Part shown: positions 1 to 5,853 of the stretch, piece after piece
Position numbering within the stretch: position 1 is the first letter of the stretch
How the letters are laid out: each line of letters opens with the position of its first letter
Origin: JBGPMO01 sp041487075
Lineage (GTDB): Bacteria; Patescibacteriota; Minisyncoccia; UBA6257; 1-14-0-10-40-38
Assembly (NCBI GenBank): GCA_041487075.1
Contig: JBGPMO010000028.1
Span: 1-8,570 of the forward strand
Direction: 5' to 3'
Length of the DNA: 8,570 nt
The notes under the pieces: generated by a model
Told to the model about the DNA's origin: nothing
What the model saw: only the letters and a program-made list of their open reading frames with translations
The model's database searches: none
Position numbers and translations under genes: made by a program

Positions 1-1179
1 CATATTGATCATACGGGCCGGCTCGCAAAATTAGTCCGTGACGGATTTCACGGAACAGTATTCTCCACTCCGCCGACTCGGGATGCGGCGCTTCTCCTAC
101 TTGCTGACTCAGACCATATTCTTATTGAGGAAGCGAAGCAGTTTAAAAAACCCCTGCTCTATACTGAAGAGGATATCGGGACACTCGGAGCTCTGTGGAA
201 GGGGATCGAGTATCATGAACCAATCATTGTTGGCCCTTTTACCGTTACCCTCTGGAATGCCGGCCATATTCTTGGATCAAGTTTTATGATCGTGGAGGCC
301 CGTTCGGCGTCGGGGACAAAGCGGATTGTATTCTCTGGCGATCTTGGGAATTCCCCGGCACCCTTGATTGGTTCGTGGGAGACTTATTCCGGAGCGGCAG
401 ATTATTGTTTGATTGAATCCGCGTACGGAGATCGTATTCATGAAGATGTCCATGAACGAAAGGAAATTCTGGAAGATATAATCGAAGATACAGTGAAAGC
501 CGGCGGGACCGTGGTCATCCCCGCGTTCGCAATGGAACGGACTCAAGAGTTACTTTTTGAAATTAATGATCTTGCGGAGCGCGGGCGCATTCCTCGCATC
601 CCAGTTTTTCTTGATAGCCCGCTTGCCATCAAGCTTACCGACGTCTATCAAAAATATGACAACTATCTCACGCATGGCGTGAACGGAAGAGAGCGATATG
701 ACCGGAAACATTTTTTCCGGTTTCCCGGCCTCACGCGGACGTTCACCACAGAGGAGTCAAAAGCGATTAATAATGTGGCGGGGCCGAAACTTATCATTGC
801 GGGTTCCGGCATGTCTCACGGCGGTCGCATCCTTCATCATGAGATGCGGTACCTTCCTGATCCTAAAAGCACGATTCTTATTGTTGGCTTTCAGGCTCAA
901 GGGTCCCTCGGGCGCGGGATCTTAGACGGAGCTCAAAACGTAAAAATTTTCGGAGAAGAGGTAGCGGTCAGAGCCCGCATCAAGGCGATTGGCGGCTACT
1001 CGGCTCACGCGGACCAGCGCCAGCTCCTCGAGTGGCTTACTCCCATGCGCGGCAGTCTCAAAGAAGTTTTTGTAGTCCAGGGTGAAGAGGCGGCGAGCCA
1101 GGCGTTGGCAGGGAAAATCGTTGACGAACTCGCGGTGACAGCAATAGTTCCCTCGCTTCGTGATGAAATAATACTATAG
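1..1179 (+). CDS. Beta-CASP metallo-beta-lactamase-fold RNase, 5'-truncated by the window edge
   Basis: The reading frame is open from base 1 and stops at TAG 1177-1179. The first visible residues are HIDH, the end of the zinc-binding HxHxDH motif, so roughly 70 N-terminal residues lie outside the window. Further metallo-beta-lactamase motifs follow in order: NAGHILGS (zinc His), FSGDLG (zinc Asp), CLIESAYGD (beta-CASP motif A Glu), GSGMSHGGRILHH and GGYSAHADQ (motif B His). This is the single-domain bacterial/archaeal relative of CPSF-73 and RNase J, expected to be a cytoplasmic Zn-dependent endo- or 5'-exoribonuclease. One oddity: where family members have the motif C His in VHGE, this protein reads VVQGEE (Gln codon 1078-1080), which removes a metal ligand. 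The C-terminus looks complete, ending in the usual last strand. The next gene begins five bases after the stop, which suggests an operon. Family assignment is firm; the exact RNA substrate is unknown. Confidence 0.93.
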   Translation, partial: HIDHTGRLAKLVRDGFHGTVFSTPPTRDAALLLLADSDHILIEEAKQFKKPLLYTEEDIGTLGALWKGIEYHEPIIVGPFTVTLWNAGHILGSSFMIVEARSASGTKRIVFSGDLGNSPAPLIGSWETYSGAADYCLIESAYGDRIHEDVHERKEILEDIIEDTVKAGGTVVIPAFAMERTQELLFEINDLAERGRIPRIPVFLDSPLAIKLTDVYQKYDNYLTHGVNGRERYDRKHFFRFPGLTRTFTTEESKAINNVAGPKLIIAGSGMSHGGRILHHEMRYLPDPKSTILIVGFQAQGSLGRGILDGAQNVKIFGEEVAVRARIKAIGGYSAHADQRQLLEWLTPMRGSLKEVFVVQGEEAASQALAGKIVDELAVTAIVPSLRDEIIL

Positions 1180-1184
1180 TCATT

Positions 1185-1805
1185 ATGGCGGTGAAACCAG
1201 AAACCGTGCGTGCAAAAGGCGAGAGTCGTAGCGCCATACATTATCACGCGCTCAAATTTAAAATAGGCATTTCTGGCGCCGCAGAAACCGGGCATTGCGC
1301 TATTGACGCTGTTGAGAAGGCGGAAATCGTGGGCAGGGAAGTGGCGCGCAGCGGCTCTATTCTTTTGACGGGCGCGACAACAGGAATTCCCTATTGGTCA
1401 GCGAAAGGGGCAAAAGAAGAAGGCGGCCTCGTGGTAGGGCTCTCGCCAGCGGCTTCCGAGGCAGCTCATGTGAAAACGTATCAGCTTCCCCTCGACTATC
1501 ATGATGTTATTATTTATACGGGCTTTGAGTATTCGGGGAGAAACTTGCTGCTCACGCGGGCCGCAGATGCGATTGTGCTCATTTGTGGCCGCATCGGGAC
1601 CATTAATGAATTTACCATCGCCTTCGAAGATCAAAAACCGATTGGCGTTTTGACGGGTACCGGCGGCGCAGCTGATATGCTCGAAAATATTGTGAAACAG
1701 GCGCACCGGGGCCCCGGAAAAGTTATTTTTGAGAGCGACCCCAAACGGCTGGTCGCAAAACTTATCTCCGCTATTGAGAAGGGAAAGAATGGAAACGCTC
1801 ATTAA
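1185..1805 (+). CDS. LOG/SLOG-family Rossmann-fold protein (TIGR00725-like)
   Basis: This 206-residue protein begins at ATG 1185. It has a nucleotide-binding Rossmann beginning (KIGISGAA, residues 26-33), a second glycine-rich segment (LLTGATTGIPY, about 60-70) and a CGRIGTINEF motif (134-143). The last corresponds to the PGGxGTxxE motif of LOG/lysine-decarboxylase-like proteins, with Glu142 kept. Classical LOG enzymes release cytokinin bases or cleave nucleotide monophosphates; members of the wider SLOG superfamily bind nucleotides or nucleotide-derived ligands. The PGG part is replaced by CGR, so the LOG phosphoribohydrolase reaction should not be assumed. It follows the beta-CASP gene by five bases and precedes the small EF-Tu-like gene by 24 bases. 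No strong Shine-Dalgarno is visible; a TACTAT at 1172-1177 sits seven bases before the ATG and could be a weak leaderless promoter. The fold is well supported, the ligand and function are not. Confidence 0.85.
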   Translation: MAVKPETVRAKGESRSAIHYHALKFKIGISGAAETGHCAIDAVEKAEIVGREVARSGSILLTGATTGIPYWSAKGAKEEGGLVVGLSPAASEAAHVKTYQLPLDYHDVIIYTGFEYSGRNLLLTRAADAIVLICGRIGTINEFTIAFEDQKPIGVLTGTGGAADMLENIVKQAHRGPGKVIFESDPKRLVAKLISAIEKGKNGNAH

Positions 1806-1829
1806 AGGTCGGAAAAAAGATTTTTCATT

Positions 1830-2117
1830 ATGCCAACTAAGAATTCGTCGGCAAAACCCAAGCAGAAGGCGGAGAAGCCCATCGGCATTGTTACTCATTA
1901 TTACGGCGGTATCGGTGTTGCTATTATAAAATTCTCAAAATCAGTGCAGTCCGGGACAGCCGTGCATTTTCGCGGTGCGACCACTGATTTTTCCGATGTG
2001 CTCGCCTCTATGCAGTTTGATCATAAGGAGATTGCTTCCGCTCCGAAAGGAAAAGAGGTCGGCGTGAAAGTGAAAGACAAAGTGCGTGACGGCGACGAGG
2101 TTTTTCTTGCCGCGTAG
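1830..2117 (+). CDS. Small EF-Tu domain II-like protein (translation elongation factor-like)
   Basis: The gene encodes 95 residues from ATG 1830. After a Lys-rich, probably disordered leader of about 16 residues there is one beta-barrel-like domain. It opens with KPIGIVTHYYGGIGVAIIKF, continues with a GTAVHFRGATTDF segment, and ends with VGVKVKDKVRDGDEVFLA. This pattern matches the second domain of translational GTPases and the C-terminal domain of U32 peptidases. Stand-alone copies occur in CPR genomes, usually annotated as translation elongation factor-like proteins. There is no GTPase domain, so it cannot be an elongation factor by itself; binding to RNA, tRNA or the ribosome is only an inference. 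It sits between the LOG-like gene and the permease in the same tight cluster. The only upstream purine stretch is GGAAAAAAGA (1811-1820), a weak ribosome-binding candidate. Confidence 0.85.
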   Translation: MPTKNSSAKPKQKAEKPIGIVTHYYGGIGVAIIKFSKSVQSGTAVHFRGATTDFSDVLASMQFDHKEIASAPKGKEVGVKVKDKVRDGDEVFLAA

Positions 2118-2130
2118 CAGAGTCGCTCCC

Positions 2131-3279
2131 GTGAAGCTGTTCACCCATTTTTTAATACCATCTGGCCTCCTCGCCGGCACCATTATCGGTGCCGGAGTAT
2201 TTGCACTTCCTTATGTATTCCACGCGGCCGGGCTTTCGCTCGGCATTTTTTATCTCGCGCTTGGCGCGGCAGTCTATGTTGCATTGCACCTCATCTATGC
2301 CGATCTTATTCTTCGGACGCCCGGCGAGCACCGGTTTGTGGGATATGCGAAAGTCTATTTTGGGCAGCCTGGATTTTTCGGAGCGATTCTCTTGGCGCTC
2401 ATTCAAGCCCTGTTTGTGATGACCGTATACCTCATCATTTCTTTGAGCTTTACCCAATTATTATTTCCCGATATTACCCTTATGGCGCGGCTGTTCTTTT
2501 TCTGGTTTATAGGGTCAGTAGGCCTTTTTTTAAAGCTTCAACGCGTGGCGATACTCGAATTTTTTATCACCGTCGGCATCATCGCCATTATTGGTTTCGT
2601 TTTTGCGCTCGGCGTCCGTAATTACGGGAACTTTTCGTTCCTTGATTTCACGCCGCGGTTTGACCAGGGTTTTTTGCCGCTCGGGCCCATTCTTTTTTCT
2701 CTCTCGGGGCTCGTCGCGATTCCATCTTTGGTTCAGTATTTTCGAAAGCGAAAGAGTGAGGCGCGCCATGTCCGCCGCGCAATCACGGCAGGGACGCTTT
2801 TGTCAGCGTTGGTTTATATTGCGTTTGTTATCGGTATTTTAGGGCTTACCCCTACGGTTTCAGAAGATGCGGTTTCGGGCTTGATCGGCGCTGTTTCCCC
2901 GTTCGTTATTACGGTTATCGGCATCTTGGGGTTACTTTCAATCGTGAGCTCGTATATCGTGGTTGGCCTTGATGTGCATGATATTCTTGCATTTGATCTT
3001 CACTTGCCGTTCCTTATGCGGTCATGCATCGTGCTTACGGTACCGCTTTTTCTTTATTTTATTGGATTCCAAAATTTTCTTAGCCTCGTGAGTTTTATTG
3101 GAGGCACCTTCCTCGCCCTCGAAGGCATTTTTCTTATTGTTATGTGGCTTCGTGCGGTGCGGCGCCATCCTGACAAAGGCAAACTTTTATATCTGCGTCC
3201 CGCAGTCGTCGTATCACTCTTTCTCGTGTTTCTCGCCACGCTTGCCTCTGAAACTCTCCGCTATTTTTCACGTTACTAG
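2131..3279 (+). CDS. Amino acid permease-like membrane transporter (aromatic amino acid/AAAP type)
   Basis: From GTG 2131 this is a 382-residue, strongly hydrophobic protein with about 11 predicted membrane segments. Its first helix carries GTIIGAGVFALPYVFHAAG, the substrate- and ion-binding GxxIGAGxFxLP signature of the tryptophan/tyrosine permease and AAAP families in the APC superfamily. It would import an amino acid across the cytoplasmic membrane by ion symport, which fits an auxotrophic, host-dependent CPR cell; the substrate cannot be read from the sequence. The frame is also open to an upstream GTG at 2086. I prefer 2131 because it gives the usual short cytoplasmic tail (MKLFTHF) before helix 1 and avoids a 32-base overlap with the preceding gene. 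Neither GTG has a clear Shine-Dalgarno sequence, so translation is probably coupled to the upstream gene, whose stop is 13 bases away. The next gene starts eight bases after this stop. Confidence 0.82.
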   Translation: MKLFTHFLIPSGLLAGTIIGAGVFALPYVFHAAGLSLGIFYLALGAAVYVALHLIYADLILRTPGEHRFVGYAKVYFGQPGFFGAILLALIQALFVMTVYLIISLSFTQLLFPDITLMARLFFFWFIGSVGLFLKLQRVAILEFFITVGIIAIIGFVFALGVRNYGNFSFLDFTPRFDQGFLPLGPILFSLSGLVAIPSLVQYFRKRKSEARHVRRAITAGTLLSALVYIAFVIGILGLTPTVSEDAVSGLIGAVSPFVITVIGILGLLSIVSSYIVVGLDVHDILAFDLHLPFLMRSCIVLTVPLFLYFIGFQNFLSLVSFIGGTFLALEGIFLIVMWLRAVRRHPDKGKLLYLRPAVVVSLFLVFLATLASETLRYFSRY

Positions 3280-3287
3280 CGAGAGAT

Positions 3288-4652
3288 ATGAATGTTCTTG
3301 ATTTTTTTCTTCTTAGTATTGTCGCAGCGCTTCCGTTTGGCACGCGCGTCTTACTCGGAAATTTTTCTGGGGCAGGATCCGCACAGGGAGAAATATTTTT
3401 GTATGGATTGGACATTCTCATTTCGAGTTTTTTATTCTGGTTTTTACTGCGCCGGGAGAACTATAAAGCGAGAGTAGGACGAGGTGAAGCAATGGTGCTT
3501 GGGGTTTTTGCCTTCTCCGCTTTTTTCTCTCTTTTTTTAGCTGAATCAAAACCGTTAGCGCTCTATGCATTTATTCGCCTTGCGATTTTGGTTGGCTTTT
3601 CTCTTACAGCAAGCGTTCTCCTTTTGCGGCGCAAAGTTTTTGAGTGGGCGCTTGCGCTTATGGTGGTGCTCGCTCTTTTTGAATCGTCTATTGGCATTCT
3701 TCAATTTCGAACCCAGGGCAGCGTGGGATTCCAGCGTTTGGGCGAGCCGCATTTGACGCTCGCTGACCCAAGTATCGCCCGTGCGGTGGTGGAAGAAGGC
3801 CGGGTGATTCGCGCCTACGGCACATTCCCGCATCCAAATGTGCTTGCCGCGTTTCTTTTAATGGGCCTTATCGCGCTCTATTATTTTTGGTTCTCGGTTG
3901 CACGCGAGAGTATGGTGTGGAGCCTGGGAGAATCTCCTAAAAAATTTTTTCGCCGCTACGCGCCGATTTTTTGGCACTCGATATTTTTAGGGCCTGCTCT
4001 GTTTGTAGTGCTTGCGGGCTTGGCGCTTACGTTTTCCCGCACGGCGTGGGCGATTGCTCTTTTTATATCTCTATTTCTTATTTCTTACTTCTTATTTCTT
4101 TCCCAATACCGCCGCCAGGCTTTCAAATTATTTGTAGTCCTTGTTACTAGTTCCTTGTTACTAGTTACTGTTTTATTTCCTTTTATATCTCATCGTTTTT
4201 CTATTTCGGCAACCGAACCGTCGGTTGTTCAACGCTTAATCTATAACCGCATTGGCTGGGAAATTGTAAAGACCCATCCGTTTGGCGTTGGCATTGGTAA
4301 TGAAGTGATCTATGCCGTGGGGCAGGGGCTCTATCAAAAATTCGGCATTACGAAATCTTTACTCCACCAGCCAACTCATAATATTTATCTTTTAATGGCT
4401 TCAGAGATTGGCATCTTAGGACTCGCGGCGTTTTTATGGTTTATCGGCACCCTTGTTATTTCCGGGCTCAAGCATTGGGAATCTGCTGACCGCCTTCCCC
4501 TAGTTATTAGTTATTTGTTATTAGTTAGTCTTTTACTGTTCGGCTTCATTGATCACTTTGTGTGGGATATCCCCCAAGGGGAGATTATGTTTTGGTTGAT
4601 AGTAGGGATGATGCTTAGTGTGCGTCACAGCACGAACAAAGAGGTGAATTGA
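3288..4652 (+). CDS. O-antigen ligase/polymerase-like membrane protein (Wzy/WaaL superfamily)
   Basis: The gene encodes 454 residues from ATG 3288, just after GAGAGAT and eight bases from the permease stop. It is an integral membrane protein with about 10-12 predicted helices. Typical superfamily marks are an Arg-bearing helix start (TFSRTAWAIAL, about residue 247 on), a THPFGVGIGN segment leading into the large extracytoplasmic loop, and the HNIYLLMASEIGILGL motif with His364 and Glu373. Proteins of this kind transfer or polymerise undecaprenyl-linked glycans on the outer face of the membrane. In a CPR cell the likely product is a surface polysaccharide or glycosylated surface protein, but no glycosyltransferase genes are next to it to confirm that. 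Two stretches of the gene (4140-4166 and 4503-4527) contain a 14-base-period direct repeat read in different frames. It is the last gene of the block and ends in TGA. Confidence 0.87.
   Translation: MNVLDFFLLSIVAALPFGTRVLLGNFSGAGSAQGEIFLYGLDILISSFLFWFLLRRENYKARVGRGEAMVLGVFAFSAFFSLFLAESKPLALYAFIRLAILVGFSLTASVLLLRRKVFEWALALMVVLALFESSIGILQFRTQGSVGFQRLGEPHLTLADPSIARAVVEEGRVIRAYGTFPHPNVLAAFLLMGLIALYYFWFSVARESMVWSLGESPKKFFRRYAPIFWHSIFLGPALFVVLAGLALTFSRTAWAIALFISLFLISYFLFLSQYRRQAFKLFVVLVTSSLLLVTVLFPFISHRFSISATEPSVVQRLIYNRIGWEIVKTHPFGVGIGNEVIYAVGQGLYQKFGITKSLLHQPTHNIYLLMASEIGILGLAAFLWFIGTLVISGLKHWESADRLPLVISYLLLVSLLLFGFIDHFVWDIPQGEIMFWLIVGMMLSVRHSTNKEVN
4140..4166 (+). repeat. 14-base-period tandem direct repeat inside the O-antigen ligase-like gene
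   Basis: CTTGTTACTAGTT occurs at 4140-4152 and again at 4154-4166, thirteen identical bases with a period of 14. Because 14 is not a multiple of three, the two copies are read in different frames (LVTS, then LLLV), so the identity is not explained by protein selection. The repeat lies in a predicted membrane helix. Confidence 0.85.
4503..4527 (+). repeat. Second copy of the 14-base-period repeat, same gene
   Basis: GTTATTAGTTA occurs at 4503-4513 and at 4517-4527, again with a 14-base offset. The unit at 4516-4527 differs from the one at 4155-4167 by a C-to-T change (TTGTTATTAGTTA against TTGTTACTAGTTA), so the two loci, about 360 bases apart, appear related. It also falls in a hydrophobic helix (VISYLLLVSLL). 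Confidence 0.78.
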
Positions 4653-4657
4653 CCGGG

Positions 4658-4714
4658 TAGTGAAAACTCGATTGCTCGCAAAAGCGAGCGTTAGTATGTA
4701 TCGAGTTTCTACTA
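4658..4714. other. Nested inverted repeat after the operon, possible transcript-end structure
   Basis: The 15-base arms 4658-4672 and 4700-4714 are complementary at 13 positions, with an uninterrupted AAACTCGAT/ATCGAGTTT core. Between them sits a perfect six-pair hairpin (GCTCGC 4674-4679, loop AAAA, GCGAGC 4684-4689), with an asymmetric internal loop of one base on the left and ten on the right. It begins five bases after the TGA of the O-antigen ligase-like gene, so it would form at the 3' end of the operon transcript. There is no T-run after it, so a classical intrinsic terminator is unlikely; a 3' stabilising structure or a mobile repeat are alternatives. Confidence 0.6.
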
Positions 4715-4768
4715 CTTGGTTGATGCTTTGGCTCATTATTGGTATGGTAAAGCCGACGTACGATCTAG

Positions 4769-4993
4769 TTTTATAGAAATCGGCTCTCCGATGATGTTAA
4801 AAAGCGAATACGCGCGCATGCTCTTGGACATACCCAAACGACGCGGAACATAGGAAGGTTTGAACTCGTATTGACGCAAGAATACGAAACGCTTGCGCTT
4901 GCAAGGATTGTCGAGCGAAAAATAAAAAATTTGAAGCGCAGAGATTATCTTGAGAAAATTGTGCGTGACGGCTATATTAGGATCAAGCCGTAA
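4769..4993 (+). pseudogene. Decayed GIY-YIG endonuclease gene (C-terminal part in one frame)
   Basis: The frame from 4769 to TAA 4991-4993 has 74 codons with no ATG and a stop (TAG 4766-4768) directly upstream. From about 4790 it reads DDVKKRIRAHALGHTQ, then RFELVLTQEYETLALAR and VERKIKNLKRRDYLEKIV. This is the C-terminal two thirds of a small GIY-YIG nuclease domain, with the DLKRR-like Arg, the xxxH, the FELV strand and the conserved Glu in VERKIK. The expected YIGSS just before DDV appears only across frames: ATCGGCTCT (4779-4787) encodes IGS in another frame, so at least one small indel has occurred. I could not find a convincing N-terminus (GIY strand) between 4715 and 4768. These single-domain nucleases (COG2827-like) are common, often mobile, in CPR genomes. 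The remnant ends four bases before a tRNA. An assembly error is possible. Confidence 0.68.
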
Positions 4994-4997
4994 ATTT

Positions 4998-5072
4998 GCG
5001 CCCGTAGTTCAACGGATAGAATGCATCCCTCCGAAGGATAAGATCGAGGTTCAATTCCTCGCGGGCGCACCA
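4998..5072 (+). tRNA. tRNA-Arg (anticodon CCG), CCA encoded
   Basis: The cloverleaf folds cleanly. The acceptor stem GCGCCCG (4998-5004) pairs fully with CGGGCGC (5062-5068), followed by A5069 and an encoded CCA (5070-5072). The D stem is 5007-5010 with 5019-5022. The anticodon stem is 5024-5028 with 5036-5040, with one C-A mismatch at its outer pair. The anticodon loop CTCCGAA puts CCG at 5031-5033, which reads CGG (Arg). The T stem CGAGG/CCTCG encloses TTCAATT (5050-5056). A short T-run (5074-5078) directly follows and may help end transcription. The variable loop is only four bases, slightly short. Confidence 0.95.
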
Positions 5073-5079
5073 ATTTTTC

Positions 5080-5107
5080 TTGACTTTTTCTAAGATTTTT
5101 CTATAAT
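5080..5107 (+). promoter_or_regulatory. Sigma70-type promoter for the CDF transporter gene
   Basis: TTGACT at 5080-5085 and a perfect TATAAT at 5102-5107 are separated by 16 bases. The predicted start of transcription is near 5114, which gives a leader of about 105 bases before the TTG start codon at 5219. It is the only promoter in the window with both elements close to consensus, and it lies seven bases after the tRNA CCA end. Confidence 0.8.
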
Positions 5108-5141
5108 CTAGACCAGTTTAGTTTTTAGTCCTTTTCCAACT

Positions 5142-5216
5142 TTCACCCCCTTAGGGGTGTCCTCCATAGCTTTAGCGAAGGAGGATTCCGTTCACCAATT
5201 CTAGAAAGGAGGTGAA
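5142..5216 (+). promoter_or_regulatory. Structured leader with alternative pairings to the ribosome-binding site
   Basis: Several stems can be drawn. Hairpin 1 is CACCCC 5144-5149 with GGGGTG 5154-5159 (loop CTTA). Hairpin 2 is TCCTCC 5160-5165 with GGAGGA 5180-5185, with a few inner pairs. TTCACC 5191-5196 can pair with GGTGAA 5211-5216, which includes part of the Shine-Dalgarno. In addition TTCACCCCCTT (5142-5152) is complementary to AAGGAGGTGAA (5206-5216) at 10 of 11 positions, and this pairing excludes hairpin 1. Such mutually exclusive folds are typical of translation-controlling leaders. I do not recognise a known metal riboswitch consensus. The pairings are seen; the switching role is inferred. 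Confidence 0.5.
5205..5215 (+). promoter_or_regulatory. Strong Shine-Dalgarno that fixes the TTG start
   Basis: AAAGGAGGTGA is a full-length match to the anti-Shine-Dalgarno tail of 16S rRNA. It places TTG 5219 six bases after AGGAGG (5207-5212), the best spacing. No ATG lies near, so it decides the start codon. No other gene in the window has a comparable site. Confidence 0.85.
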
Positions 5217-5218
5217 TC

Positions 5219-5851
5219 TTGGGCCCGCATTTTCGGACTTGCCGGAGTCCGCTTGAACCGTGTGCCTGCGACTTGAAGCGATACTGGTTTGTCTTCAGCA
5301 TTTCTCTTCTGATTCTCGCGATCGAAATCCGAGGCGGCTTCTCCGCGGGGAGCTTGGCGCTTTTCTCGGATGCCGGCCACGTTTTCAGCGACCTCCTTTC
5401 GCTTACGGTCGCCATTATCATCGAAGCGATGGTGCGGCGCGGGGGATCGATTCATAAGTGGCGGAGTAGAGGCGGGTACGTGAGCGCCACACTTCTCTTC
5501 ATTGTTGCACTCGGCATTATCTTTGAGGCGATTAGTCGCTTCCATGAGCCGCATCACGTGACGAGTTGGATCGTCATTTGTGCCGCAACACTCGGTGCAG
5601 GCCTCAATTGGCTTCAGCATCGTATTCTCGAATCGAGCACGGCTCGTCACGTGACCCATAAAGGCATCAGCCTCCATGTGCTCTCTGATCTCTGGCAGAG
5701 TATTGCCGTTATCGTGACTGGGATTTTGATCGCGATCACCGGATTCACGATCCTTGACCTTCTTGTCTCTATTGCTATTGCTGTTGTTTTTATCGGCTGG
5801 AGCTTTAAGCTGTTAGGCGATAGCACGGCAGAAGCAGAAGCGAGAGACTAA
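5219..5851 (+). CDS. Cation diffusion facilitator (Zn2+/metal efflux), short form without C-terminal domain
   Basis: The gene encodes 210 residues from TTG 5219, chosen because a perfect Shine-Dalgarno precedes it. About six membrane helices are predicted (roughly 22-40, 47-66, 88-107, 116-132, 150-175 and 178-198). Helix 2 carries GSLALFSDAGHVFSD with the metal-binding pair His54/Asp58, and helix 5 carries HVLSD with His153/Asp157. This HxxxD/HxxxD arrangement is typical of Zn2+-type CDF antiporters such as ZitB and CzcD, which export divalent metal in exchange for protons. The protein stops ten residues after helix 6, so the cytoplasmic dimerisation domain of about 80-100 residues is missing; most family members have about 300 residues. 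The N-terminus has a short Cys-rich stretch (CRSPLEPCAC, residues 8-17) that could bind metal. The gene has its own promoter and a structured leader. The family call is firm, metal specificity is not. Confidence 0.92.
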   Translation: MGPHFRTCRSPLEPCACDLKRYWFVFSISLLILAIEIRGGFSAGSLALFSDAGHVFSDLLSLTVAIIIEAMVRRGGSIHKWRSRGGYVSATLLFIVALGIIFEAISRFHEPHHVTSWIVICAATLGAGLNWLQHRILESSTARHVTHKGISLHVLSDLWQSIAVIVTGILIAITGFTILDLLVSIAIAVVFIGWSFKLLGDSTAEAEARD

Positions 5852-5853
5852 CC

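Noticed and set aside
1398..1898. Open frame of 166 codons on the - strand across the LOG-like gene
   Set aside because: It spans a gene junction and has no recognisable domain; the + strand product has clear Rossmann and GRIGT motifs.
2086..2130. Upstream GTG start for the permease
   Set aside because: It would add 15 residues (TATRFFLPRSRVAPV after the start) not expected before helix 1 and overlap the previous gene by 32 bases, with no Shine-Dalgarno.
4533..4736. Short - strand frame over the operon end and the inverted repeat
   Set aside because: It reads through the hairpin and the 3' end of the O-antigen ligase-like gene; no family resemblance.
4697..4993. Programmed frameshift producing a full GIY-YIG protein
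   Set aside because: There is no slippery site or conserved frameshift signal, the upstream frames show no convincing GIY strand, and stops occur in every relevant frame; decay is simpler.
5201..5677. Long open frame on the - strand opposite the CDF gene (158 codons)
   Set aside because: Its translation is charged, low in hydrophobic pattern and matches no family I know. The + strand frame has clear CDF motifs, so this is a shadow.
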